DNA of 26,085 nt. Source: JASUTC01 sp964604305. Its GTDB lineage: Bacteria > Thermotogota > Thermotogae > MWEM01. Made by a program: the position numbers and the translations under genes. The notes under the pieces were generated by a model. It saw only the letters and a program-made list of their open reading frames with translations, was not told the origin of the DNA and searched no databases. Positions within the stretch are counted from its first letter, which is position 1. Each line of letters starts with the position of its first letter. This document shows positions 8,781 through 16,822 of the stretch, piece after piece. The stretch covers positions 1-26,085 of the forward strand of contig CAZRYM010000019.1 in NCBI GenBank assembly GCA_964604305.1, given 5' to 3'.

Positions 8781-9529
8781 TTTTTCATAAACTCCATGAT
8801 TGTGTCAAGACTTTTATCATCAATGTAAAGTCTTTTGTATTCTTTTTCTTCTCCCTGCTGATCAGTCACCATAATTTTAACCGGTGCTTTGGTCATAAAG
8901 GTCATTGGAACTTCTTTATTTGCATACTTAGAGATATTATTGATTAATCGGTATGCTCCTGTTTTTGTATAATTGTGTTCATTTTGTGCACTGATCATCT
9001 TTTTCGATTTATTAAAAAACAAAAATTCATGCCAATCTAAATTGATACTCTCTATGATTTCTATAAATTGATTGATGTTCAATGTGCCATATTGCAAATG
9101 ATTTTCAAGGGAAGACAGGTCTTGCATAATTTTAAAAGAGTTTTCATCAATAGCTGAGTAGAAATTTGAATCTGAAGCACCAAAAAGTTTTTCTACAGAC
9201 CTAAAAATTTCTCTTGGGCTGGGTTGATCCATTGAAATAGCCATAATCGGTTCATAACTAATCTTGGGTATTGAGATTAAGTAATTAATTTTTTGTTTTT
9301 TGTCCGTTCTAACGAAAAAAATTTCCTCTATGCCTTTCATATAAAATACATAATCAACCCTCTCATCTGTCATTACTTTTGAATTCATTAGATTTGTGTA
9401 TAAGAAAAAAACAATGGACAACAAGGCGATAACGAGGATGGCAATTATACTGACAATAAAGGGGAGTTTAGACCTCTTTTTTTTTGTTCTTTTTTTATAA
9501 GATGTACTTCTTGGAACAGGATAAACCAT
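8777..9529 (-). CDS. Membrane-anchored protein resembling a degenerate LCP domain
   Basis: 250 residues: a strongly basic cytoplasmic tail (7-22, KKRTKKKRSK), one membrane helix (about 23-46), then an extracytoplasmic domain. No named family is recognised. The domain follows the order of an LCP core: RVDYVFYMKG where LCPs have the first strand, FVRTD (73-76), LISIPK (85-89) in place of LSIPRD, then VEKLFGASDSNFYSAIDENSFK (112-133), like the LCP segment v..llg...dyyv.id...f. The IPRD arginine is Lys, and the later Arg-rich motif is not found, so catalysis is unlikely. It may be a partner or regulator of the true LCP enzyme, to which it is coupled by a 4-base overlap. It starts at ATG with AGGAGGT. 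The LCP relationship is my inference. Confidence 0.6.
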   Translation of the reverse strand: MVYPVPRSTSYKKRTKKKRSKLPFIVSIIAILVIALLSIVFFLYTNLMNSKVMTDERVDYVFYMKGIEEIFFVRTDKKQKINYLISIPKISYEPIMAISMDQPSPREIFRSVEKLFGASDSNFYSAIDENSFKIMQDLSSLENHLQYGTLNINQFIEIIESINLDWHEFLFFNKSKKMISAQNEHNYTKTGAYRLINNISKYANKEVPMTFMTKAPVKIMVTDQQGEEKEYKRLYIDDKSLDTIMEFMKK

Positions 9530-9538
9530 CTTGACCTC

Positions 9539-10087
9539 CTATGGGATACCAATTTCAGCTGGTTTCAAGCTTAAAAGTTCTGATACTGCTTTTTGACATC
9601 CAAGGCAATAAGAGACAAGTTCCCAATTATTACTTGCTTTTCGGATGTCAAAATTTTCCACATTCTTCATAGGTATTATATCAGTAACATTGGAAAACTC
9701 TTGCGTAACTAAACAAACTACCCCTTCTTCAAACCAGGCAGGTACAGGGTACTGTTCTTTAATCGTAAAATGTAATAATTCATGAATTAAGGTTTGTTCA
9801 AATTTCTCTCCAAGTAAATACCTGCTTTGAATATGAATCCCTTCTTTATTTGTGAATGCACAAATAAAGAAGGGAGCTCCTGTTGTTTGGGTGAATTCAC
9901 GTAAGTTTTGATATTCGTATATCCGGGCATTAACACTTGAAATTTCAGTGCCTATGAGTTCATTAAGTAATTGAAAATGTTTTTCCGAATAATCTATAAG
10001 ATTCAAATCATATGTCATCATCGAAAAGCTTAATTGATTACATAGAAGGAACAGCATAAAAAAGATACTTCTCCTAATGATGTTCAT
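9539..10087 (-). CDS. Small secreted HExxH zinc metalloprotease (gluzincin, peptidase-MA-like)
   Basis: A 182-residue protein with an N-terminal signal or anchor (1-23: MNIIRRS then a hydrophobic stretch) and a compact protease domain. It shows IHELLH (101-106) with the HExxH zinc ligands H102 and H106 and catalytic E103, followed by VPAWFEEG (115-122), where a glutamate (E120 or E121) supplies the third ligand, as in gluzincins of the peptidase MA clan. I chose ATG 10087 because it precedes the signal-like sequence and has AAGGGA about 10 bases upstream; longer frames (to 10177) read back into the upstream gene. It overlaps the stop of the upstream membrane protein by 14 bases and ends 9 bases before the degenerate LCP gene. 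Processing of an envelope protein is plausible; the target is unknown. Confidence 0.7.
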   Translation of the reverse strand: MNIIRRSIFFMLFLLCNQLSFSMMTYDLNLIDYSEKHFQLLNELIGTEISSVNARIYEYQNLREFTQTTGAPFFICAFTNKEGIHIQSRYLLGEKFEQTLIHELLHFTIKEQYPVPAWFEEGVVCLVTQEFSNVTDIIPMKNVENFDIRKASNNWELVSYCLGCQKAVSELLSLKPAEIGIP

Positions 10088-12440
10088 TGCCAACATTCCC
10101 TTCAGAAAGACTTTTTGCAATAAAAAAATACAACTCAATTTCTCTTTGAGATAAAACCATGTAATCTGAATATTCAAAATATAAACCTGCCTTTTTACCC
10201 TTTAAATAAAACGGTATTGTTCCAAAAGACCTGGAAAAACCTGAAATAGATTCTTCAGGAGAAATATGATCAAAATATGATGAATCTTTTTCTAATTCAT
10301 AAAGATATTGCTTGTTTTCATCGATTTTTATGGTTTTCACTACCAGCTTTTCTTTTTGTTTATAATGGAATGTGACTACATCATCAGAATACTCATAAAA
10401 GGATAGAAAAATGGGTTTATTTAAGACATCACGTATTTCAGTCAGTAATGAATTGATCCATTTTTCAGACATGAACCGGTATTGTCTGACTTTTTCAAGA
10501 ATTTTGAGTAGGGTAAAGGTCTTTTCGAAGATGTTTTCGTTCCTGCTTAACATTTTGTGCTGACGTATATAAAATTTACTAATCTCAAAAATTTCTTCAA
10601 TGAATTCTCTTTCTTTAAGAAGTGTCTGTGATTCTTCATTTTTATGGACACAAAATAATAACTCAGAATCTTCAACTCCAATGCAGTTCAAAGAAGTCGT
10701 ATTTGTTTTTAAAATAAATTCACTTCCAGATTGTTTTTTTTCTATAAGTACTTTTTCATCTTTTTTTGAACCATCAGAGCTGGCAAAAATGATGTGATCA
10801 GAAAGAGCTTTTTGAATCAGATAGAGATCTTCAAATGTTTTAATCCTACTCTTCAGTCCTTTATAGAAAAAGCTAAGTGAAATATCACTTTTTTGCTGAA
10901 AATTGTTGTTATTTAGAAAGCTAAAAATATAAGCATATCGTTTGTAAATCTCTTCAGAAATCAATTCTTTCTTGGACATGTCTTTACTCATGAAACTCAT
11001 TGAGTTTTTTATTGTCTCCAGTTTTTTTCTGTAATCAAGGCTCTCCCGCTTCACTTCTTCTAAATATGACCTGGCATTTTTTTCCCAATTATTCAAATAA
11101 TATCCGTAAAATGCCCATATTAAGACCAAAATCAATACGGAAAAAAAGAGAAAATAGATGGTAAAACCACTCAACTGTGGCGGAGGGGTTTGGAATATCA
11201 TAATAATTTCCATGTTTTTTTCAAAGAGCTTTTTTTGAGATTCAAAAGCGTATTGATATTTATTGGAAAAGACCAGCTCGCTCCTCTCTAATTGTTGGCT
11301 TGGTGGAGAAATGACAGGTGTTTGATCATCAAATACAAAAAAATGGTGTTCGATCTTCAATGGTAAATCATCATAAATCTTATTACTGTCAATAACAAGC
11401 TTAATTGCCCATCCTTTTTGGCTGTCAGAAGTAAACTCAATCATACCGTTTTTTGTCAACACATTCATCCCGTCAAAAGGGGAGGTTTTATAAGTTATTA
11501 ATTGGCCGGAATAAATTTCAGGGTTAGAAAATTTATAGGATTCAATCTTCCATTGGGCGGAAGCAATTGAAGAAGAATTCAAAAGATCATTTATTATTCT
11601 GTTATATTTCTCCGAGTAATCGTGAAGTTTTTCCAAAGATAGCATAAAGATTTCTTGTGAGATGTTTATTTCGTTTTCCTGTAATTTTTTATGATTGATA
11701 TTTACTTGCCAGAATGCAGTATAGAAAATCATTACTGGGAAAATGGTAAGCAACATAAATAACAAATTATTTAGTTTTTTTGTGCCCTTAATGATTTCTG
11801 AGGGACTTTCCTTTGCTATCTGAGTTCCAAAAAGGCTGATTATTGAGAATAAAGCAATAAATCCAGCTCTGAATAATTCGGAGACAACGATGATATAATC
11901 ATCAGGAATAACCATTATTAGCCCTGTACGAATGGCAAAATCTAATGAAAAGAATGAAACTGAAGCAAATACACCCCAAAAAAGGGAATTCACAGATATC
12001 CCAAGAAGTATAGAAACAAAAATGGTCATTGGGAAAATACCGATCAGGTATGCTGAGCTGAAGATTATTTCAGTAAATTCTTCAACAGGATTATAAAAGA
12101 GAATGATGGAAATTGGTATAAGCAAACTAATAATTGTCCATAAAAAATATTTTCCGATATTTAGTTTTTGATTATAGCTAATGATGGAATTTCTCAAAAA
12201 AATCAAAAACCAAGCGTTGTTAATAAAAAATACTCCGTAGGCAATAACTTTAAAATTTTCTGAAAAAGAATTGGATAAAAAATAAAATAAACCATAAAAT
12301 AACGGAAATATGCATGCAGCTATTACAATAGAAGAAACGATTTTTTTATTATTTTCAAACGTGGTAATCTTCTTTAGTATTATCAAATTTGAAGTTAAAA
12401 GAGAAGTGCATAATATAAGGGTTTGCCAAATTTCCATCAT
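10074..12440 (-). CDS. Large polytopic membrane protein with extracytoplasmic domain and C-terminal GAF-like region
   Basis: 788 residues, not recognised as a named family. About eight hydrophobic segments occupy residues 1-246, followed by an extracytoplasmic stretch (about 250-420), a ninth helix (about 425-448), a charged coiled-coil-like region (450-490) and a cytoplasmic part. The end (about 650-780) resembles a GAF domain. I see no histidine-kinase, diguanylate-cyclase, phosphatase or methyl-accepting motif, so this is a sensor-like architecture with no visible output domain. It starts at ATG 12440, overlapping the yigZ stop by 4 bases; ATG 12437 is also possible and has better spacing from AAAGGTG. 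The neighbouring protease and LCP proteins suggest an envelope role. Function unknown. Confidence 0.7.
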   Translation of the reverse strand: MMEIWQTLILCTSLLTSNLIILKKITTFENNKKIVSSIVIAACIFPLFYGLFYFLSNSFSENFKVIAYGVFFINNAWFLIFLRNSIISYNQKLNIGKYFLWTIISLLIPISIILFYNPVEEFTEIIFSSAYLIGIFPMTIFVSILLGISVNSLFWGVFASVSFFSLDFAIRTGLIMVIPDDYIIVVSELFRAGFIALFSIISLFGTQIAKESPSEIIKGTKKLNNLLFMLLTIFPVMIFYTAFWQVNINHKKLQENEINISQEIFMLSLEKLHDYSEKYNRIINDLLNSSSIASAQWKIESYKFSNPEIYSGQLITYKTSPFDGMNVLTKNGMIEFTSDSQKGWAIKLVIDSNKIYDDLPLKIEHHFFVFDDQTPVISPPSQQLERSELVFSNKYQYAFESQKKLFEKNMEIIMIFQTPPPQLSGFTIYFLFFSVLILVLIWAFYGYYLNNWEKNARSYLEEVKRESLDYRKKLETIKNSMSFMSKDMSKKELISEEIYKRYAYIFSFLNNNNFQQKSDISLSFFYKGLKSRIKTFEDLYLIQKALSDHIIFASSDGSKKDEKVLIEKKQSGSEFILKTNTTSLNCIGVEDSELLFCVHKNEESQTLLKEREFIEEIFEISKFYIRQHKMLSRNENIFEKTFTLLKILEKVRQYRFMSEKWINSLLTEIRDVLNKPIFLSFYEYSDDVVTFHYKQKEKLVVKTIKIDENKQYLYELEKDSSYFDHISPEESISGFSRSFGTIPFYLKGKKAGLYFEYSDYMVLSQREIELYFFIAKSLSEGNVGNEHH

Positions 12441-13093
12441 AACACCTTTTTAGAAAATTTTTTTACCGCATGAAACTCTCTGTTTTCTGTTAGCAGATAA
12501 TCAACTTCCAGCTGATTCACCTTGTAAGTATGTAAAATTGTGATTAGATCTTTCAATTTTTCCGATTCAACGAATAAAGCCAAACTGATATTTTCAGTAA
12601 ATGCTATATCATCCTTATGCACACGAATATGACGCTTCTCCAACTCATATTCAATTCGCGTCCATTCAGCGTATCCACAAGTGATTTCAATTTTCTCAAA
12701 TAAACGAAATTCATACAAACCTGACTTATTAATTGCTTCAAGTGCCGCTTGAGAATAGGCATCAATTAAACCACGAATGCCCAATTTATGTCCTCCGAAA
12801 TACCTTGAAACCACCACAACTAAATTCGTTATCTCGTTTTTCTCAATTGCACCAATTATTGGTTTGCCGGCTGTACCAGATGGTTCTCCATCATCGGAGA
12901 AAAAGACTTCTTGATTTTCTTTGTTTTTTCCGATGATAATTTTGTATCCCCAACAATTGTGATTGGCCTTTAAGTTCTCAGAAGAACGTTCGGCAATAAA
13001 GGCCCTGGCCTCTTCAGAGGTTTGGACCCTTTTTACCGAACCTATAAATCTCGATCTTCTGATGACTATTTCGCTTTGAGCTTCATTGCCAAT
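12437..13093 (-). CDS. yigZ: YigZ/IMPACT family protein (UPF0029), apparently without a canonical start codon
   Basis: Member of the YigZ/IMPACT family, soluble proteins linked to translation or ribosome-associated roles. From 13093 the frame gives about 218 residues, close to the usual 205-217. It shows SEIVIRRSRFIG near the N-terminus, the core SDDGEPSGTAGKPI, then VVVSRYFGGHKLG and a C-terminal ferredoxin-like domain. The frame is open from a stop at 13160-13162, but no ATG, GTG or TTG occurs before 12817 (GTG), which would delete the conserved N-terminal half. Possible starts are ATT at 13093, which I used, or ATT at 13138, which lies 8 bases after a GGAGGA inside hflC. A sequence error or coupling to hflC is also possible. 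The 5' boundary is uncertain; the coding content is not. Confidence 0.75.
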   Translation of the reverse strand: MGNEAQSEIVIRRSRFIGSVKRVQTSEEARAFIAERSSENLKANHNCWGYKIIIGKNKENQEVFFSDDGEPSGTAGKPIIGAIEKNEITNLVVVVSRYFGGHKLGIRGLIDAYSQAALEAINKSGLYEFRLFEKIEITCGYAEWTRIEYELEKRHIRVHKDDIAFTENISLALFVESEKLKDLITILHTYKVNQLEVDYLLTENREFHAVKKFSKKVL

Positions 13094-13104
13094 AGAGAAA
13101 AAAG

Positions 13105-13995
13105 TTACTTTCCTTCTACTATCTCCGCTATGTCTAATGAGGCGGTTCCTCCGTAAAATTCATTTAGGTATTCCATGTCTTTACCCATTACAATTGAGGT
13201 ACCCTTTTTCATGGAATTTTTATACGCTGTCATGATTCGCCAGAATCTGTAGAAATCCGGATCCTGAGAGAATGCTTTTGCATAAATTTCCAAAGCAGCC
13301 GCATCCCCTTCACCACGAAGTACCTCAGCAGTTTTTTCTGCTGCTGCAACGATAATTTCCGCATCTTTTTGTGCTCTAGCTCTTGTATTCTGAGCCTGTC
13401 TTTCTCCCTCGGCACGAATCAATGAAGCCTCTTTATTCCTTTCAGATTTCATTCTCTCAAAGACTGCCTGTTGGTTTGCTGAAGGTAGGTCCGTTCTCTT
13501 TACATCAACATCCAGGATATCAATACCATACTGTTTCATGGAGTTTTCAGCTGTTTCTGTTATTTGTTGAAGAGAACTTCTTCTTCTTTCGGATATGATA
13601 TCACCGATAAACAATGAAGCAAATTTATCTCTCAATCTGGAATAGACTACATCATCCAGTCTCGTCAAGGCGGATGTTATTGTTCTCATGGTTTCAATAA
13701 ACAATTGTGGTTCGTTGATTCTCCATAAGACATATGTGTCCACTTCCAGTCTTTTTTGGTCTGTGGTTAAAATGCTTTCGGGTGGAATATCGTAGAGCTG
13801 TATTCTTTTGTCCCTTGTTAATATGGTGTCAACGAATGGTGCTTTGAAATAAAGTCCCGGTTCAGTGTTTACGGTCAATATCTTACCAAATCTTGTTCTT
13901 ACAGCTAATTCGGTCTGATCAACCTGATAAGTGAATAAGCCGAAAACGATGAAAAACAGTATGAAAATGACTAAGGTCCAGATTACTTTTTTCAT
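13105..13995 (-). CDS. hflC: HflC, SPFH/band-7 membrane protein (FtsH modulator)
   Basis: Partner of HflK in the membrane complex that encloses and modulates the FtsH protease. The 296-residue protein has an N-terminal membrane anchor (about 5-24), a YQVDQTELAV motif opening the SPFH domain, the YVLWRINEPQLF strand region, and a long Ala/Glu-rich helical stretch (RAEGERQAQ...AAAEKTAEVLRGEGDAAALEIYAKAF) typical of HflC. The end DPDFYRFWRIMTAY is also characteristic. It overlaps the hflK stop by 4 bases (ATGA) and has GGAGGTGATT upstream. No ftsH is visible in the window. The end of this gene also carries the 5' region of yigZ in another frame. Confidence 0.95.
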   Translation of the reverse strand: MKKVIWTLVIFILFFIVFGLFTYQVDQTELAVRTRFGKILTVNTEPGLYFKAPFVDTILTRDKRIQLYDIPPESILTTDQKRLEVDTYVLWRINEPQLFIETMRTITSALTRLDDVVYSRLRDKFASLFIGDIISERRRSSLQQITETAENSMKQYGIDILDVDVKRTDLPSANQQAVFERMKSERNKEASLIRAEGERQAQNTRARAQKDAEIIVAAAEKTAEVLRGEGDAAALEIYAKAFSQDPDFYRFWRIMTAYKNSMKKGTSIVMGKDMEYLNEFYGGTASLDIAEIVEGK

Positions 13996-14966
13996 TTCGA
14001 ATCACCTCCGGAGAGAACACTGTCCAAGTCAAGAAAGTTCAGTGTATCGCTTTGATCGTTGAAAAGTAATATCTTTTTTGCTTCCGGAAGAATCTCTTCC
14101 ATCGTTTCGATATAAAGTCTTGTTCTAGTTATATCCGGAGCTTCGATGTATTTTTCAAGGATATTGACGAATCGGGCAACTTCACCTTCTGCGTTTAATA
14201 TTTGGACTTCCCTGTATGCCGATGCATCCTGAACTGTTTGCGAAGCTTCTCCCTGGGCTCTTGGTACGATATCGTTGTAATAGGACAGGGCTTCGTTAAT
14301 GATCTTTTCCTTGTCCTGAAGAGCGCTGTTGACATCATCAAAAGCGGCGAGAACCGGATCCGGTGGATTAACCTCCTGTAAGCGGACATTTTCAATTTTT
14401 ATTCCTACACCATATTTATCCAAAGCGTCCTGAATCGCCTGTTTAGCTTCAATAGCTATTGCATCCCTGTCACTGGTTAAAACTTCGTTGACTGTTCTCT
14501 GTGCTACTCTTTCCCTAATCATAGCTTCAGCTACATATTTGACAATCGTATCGGGGTCTTTCACATTAAATGCGTATAATTCAGGCTCTTTTACCCGATA
14601 CTGAATGGCTGATTCTACATCTGCGAAGTTGTTATCCCCTGTCATCATTAGCGATTCTTTGTCCACATCCGCATATCTTCCCGACGAAGTAGTCCTGAAA
14701 CCAATCTCAATTTTTCTCAAAGTCAACACATCTACAATTTTAACAGATTCAAAGGGTGCAGGCAGATGATAGTTGATACCTGGATCGTCCGTTCTAACAA
14801 ATTTTCCGAACCTTTTTACCAATCCGAGTTCAGATGGTTGTACCTGATATATACCGGTTGCAAAGTATATACCGATGATGATTAGTATCACTAAAATGGA
14901 AAAGGTACTGATAAATTTCTTGACCTTTTCGATAGTTTCCTGGCGTCTTTCAAAATCTCCTTCCAT
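13992..14966 (-). CDS. hflK: HflK, SPFH/band-7 membrane protein (FtsH modulator)
   Basis: Forms the HflKC complex with the next gene's product at the cytoplasmic membrane, with the SPFH domain outside. 324 residues: a short cytoplasmic N-terminus, a membrane helix (about 18-40), YQVQPSELGLVKRFGKF at the start of the band-7 domain, TGDNNFADVESAIQYRV in its middle, and IENVRLQEVNPP...VLAAFDDVNSALQDKEK before the C-terminal helix, all standard for HflK. It lacks the Gly-rich N-terminal extension of the E. coli protein. ATG with ACGGAGGTG supports the start. It lies 19 bases after tatD. Confidence 0.95.
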   Translation of the reverse strand: MEGDFERRQETIEKVKKFISTFSILVILIIIGIYFATGIYQVQPSELGLVKRFGKFVRTDDPGINYHLPAPFESVKIVDVLTLRKIEIGFRTTSSGRYADVDKESLMMTGDNNFADVESAIQYRVKEPELYAFNVKDPDTIVKYVAEAMIRERVAQRTVNEVLTSDRDAIAIEAKQAIQDALDKYGVGIKIENVRLQEVNPPDPVLAAFDDVNSALQDKEKIINEALSYYNDIVPRAQGEASQTVQDASAYREVQILNAEGEVARFVNILEKYIEAPDITRTRLYIETMEEILPEAKKILLFNDQSDTLNFLDLDSVLSGGDSK

Positions 14967-14985
14967 TCTTACACCTCCGTGTTAT

Positions 14986-15756
14986 TTAGCATTCCGGTAA
15001 TGAAAAAAGTGCCACTGCATTTTCACATAAAATTTCTTCTACGTCAAGTACCGGGATGTTTTTTGTTTTTGCAATTTCTTGAGCAATAAATTTTACATAT
15101 GCCGGTTCATTTCTATGTCCTCTCTTTGGAACTGGTGTCAAATAAGGACAGTCCGTTTCGATAACAATTCTTTCTATGGGTATTTTCCTTAATGTGTCTC
15201 TTAAAGATTGATTTTTTTTGAATGTAATCGGTCCTCCTATACCTATGAAAAGATTCAAGTCGAGAAATTGCTTGGCGTGATTTGCATCTGATAAAAAACT
15301 GTGCACCACACCACCAGCCTTGGGGATTCCTTCATATTTTAAAATATCAAGCACTTGTGAGTATGCATCCCTGATATGAAGGACAATCGGTAAATTGATC
15401 TCCGTTGCGAAATTCAAGAATTTTATAAAACATTTTTTTTGAAGATCAACCGGTGAATAATTCTTGAAAAAATCCAATCCTATCTCCCCGATTCCAACGA
15501 CTTTGCTCATCTTTGAGAGTTTTTTAAATCCTTCAAACTCAGTATCATTTATTGATTTGGCATCATGGGGATGAACACCGACCACTGCAAACACTCTTTC
15601 GTTTTTATAGGCCAGTTGTACTGCCTTTTCTGAAGTCGGAAAGTCTACGCCAATTTCTACGATATATTTTAATTCGCCACCCAGTGAGGCAATAATATCT
15701 TGTCTGTCATGGTTAAACCTTTCATCCCAAAGATGAGTATGAGTATCTATCCACAT
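14986..15756 (-). CDS. tatD: TatD-family metal-dependent hydrolase/DNase
   Basis: Cytoplasmic metallo-dependent hydrolase of the amidohydrolase superfamily; characterised members are 3'-5' exonucleases or deoxyribonucleases. The 256 residues are the usual length. All metal ligands are visible: H6 and H8 in DTHTH, E91 in GEIGLD, H127 in LHIRDA, H152 in VVHSF and D202 in IETDCPYLTP. The signature RGHRNEP follows at 212-218. The ATG lies 7 bases downstream of the mtnA stop, with AAAGGCTGA serving as ribosome site at the end of mtnA. Confidence 0.94.
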   Translation of the reverse strand: MWIDTHTHLWDERFNHDRQDIIASLGGELKYIVEIGVDFPTSEKAVQLAYKNERVFAVVGVHPHDAKSINDTEFEGFKKLSKMSKVVGIGEIGLDFFKNYSPVDLQKKCFIKFLNFATEINLPIVLHIRDAYSQVLDILKYEGIPKAGGVVHSFLSDANHAKQFLDLNLFIGIGGPITFKKNQSLRDTLRKIPIERIVIETDCPYLTPVPKRGHRNEPAYVKFIAQEIAKTKNIPVLDVEEILCENAVALFSLPEC

Positions 15757-15763
15757 CTTTCAT

Positions 15764-16807
15764 TCAGCCTTTCATAAGTTTTGCTAAATTCTCCTTAAAA
15801 GGAGGATAAACAATCCCTTTTTCTGTAACAATTGCCGTTATATTTTCTGATGGTGTGACATCAAACGCCGGGTTGTATACAGATATTCCTTTAGGTGCGA
15901 CTCTTTGGCCTTTAAAAGTGGTAATTTCCTCATGAGACCTTTCTTCAATTGGAATATCTTTTCCACATAGAGTTTCCATATCTATTGTTGGGGTTGGTGC
16001 GGCAATATAAAAGGGAATTTTAAATTCTTTTGCCAGAACAGAAAGGGTCATTGTACCGATTTTATTTGCCGTATCACCGTTTGCAGCCACTCTGTCGCAA
16101 CCAACGATAACGGCGTTTATTTTACCCTGGGACATAACGACACCTGCCATGTTATCACAGATAAGTGTAACATCCATTCCCGCCTCAAGAAGCTCAAAAG
16201 CAGTCAACCTTGCTCCTTGATTATAAGGGCGAGTCTCATCAGCGTATATTTTGAATCCCCAGCCCCTTTCATGTCCAAGATACATGGGAGAAGTTGCAGT
16301 TCCATATTTGTAAGTGGCCAAAGCACCTGCATTACAATGAGTTAGTAATCCATCTCCTTTTTTTAATAGAGTTAAAAAGTTTTCACCGATAATTTTACAA
16401 ATATCAACATCCTCTTTATTGATCAGTTTGGCCTCAGATAAGAGAACTTTCTTGATATCGTTGACTGGTCTTTTACAATTGAGTTCAGCGGTGACTACCA
16501 TTCTTTTGATTGACCATTCTAAATTTACGGCAGTTGGTCTTGCTTTAACCAAATACTGCCCGTTGGCTTTTAATTCGTCCAGTAATTCTTGTGAAGAGCC
16601 CGAAAAATCAAGTACTGATAAATACATTCCATAGCCAGCAGTTATTCCTATTAATGGAGCACCTCTCAATTCCATATCTCTGATAGCATTAAAAATTTCT
16701 TCTTTAGTTTTTCGCTTATTAAAAACAATCGAATTGGGCAGTTGTCTTTGATCGAGAATTTCTAAATGATCTTTCTTAAAAATGATAGGTAATAATATCT
16801 CATTCAA
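15764..16807 (-). CDS. mtnA: S-methyl-5-thioribose-1-phosphate isomerase
   Basis: Converts 5-methylthioribose 1-phosphate to methylthioribulose 1-phosphate in methionine salvage; cytoplasmic and related to eIF2B subunits. The 347 residues show the RGAPLIG motif (48-54), catalytic C158 in LLTHCNAGALA, the DNMAG motif (218-222) and catalytic D238 in GCDRVAANGD. These separate it from the translation-factor homologues. The start is TTG at 16807, supported by AAGGGAGTG seven bases upstream; no in-frame ATG fits the conserved N-terminus. No other methionine-salvage gene is in the window, so the enzyme may serve a shortened pathway. Confidence 0.94.
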   Translation of the reverse strand: MNEILLPIIFKKDHLEILDQRQLPNSIVFNKRKTKEEIFNAIRDMELRGAPLIGITAGYGMYLSVLDFSGSSQELLDELKANGQYLVKARPTAVNLEWSIKRMVVTAELNCKRPVNDIKKVLLSEAKLINKEDVDICKIIGENFLTLLKKGDGLLTHCNAGALATYKYGTATSPMYLGHERGWGFKIYADETRPYNQGARLTAFELLEAGMDVTLICDNMAGVVMSQGKINAVIVGCDRVAANGDTANKIGTMTLSVLAKEFKIPFYIAAPTPTIDMETLCGKDIPIEERSHEEITTFKGQRVAPKGISVYNPAFDVTPSENITAIVTEKGIVYPPFKENLAKLMKG

Positions 16808-16822
16808 ATTCGTTCACTCCCT

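Noticed and set aside
12437..12817. yigZ as a truncated pseudogene starting at GTG 12817
   Set aside because: The conserved N-terminal half continues in the same frame upstream to at least 13093, without a stop; only the start codon is unusual.
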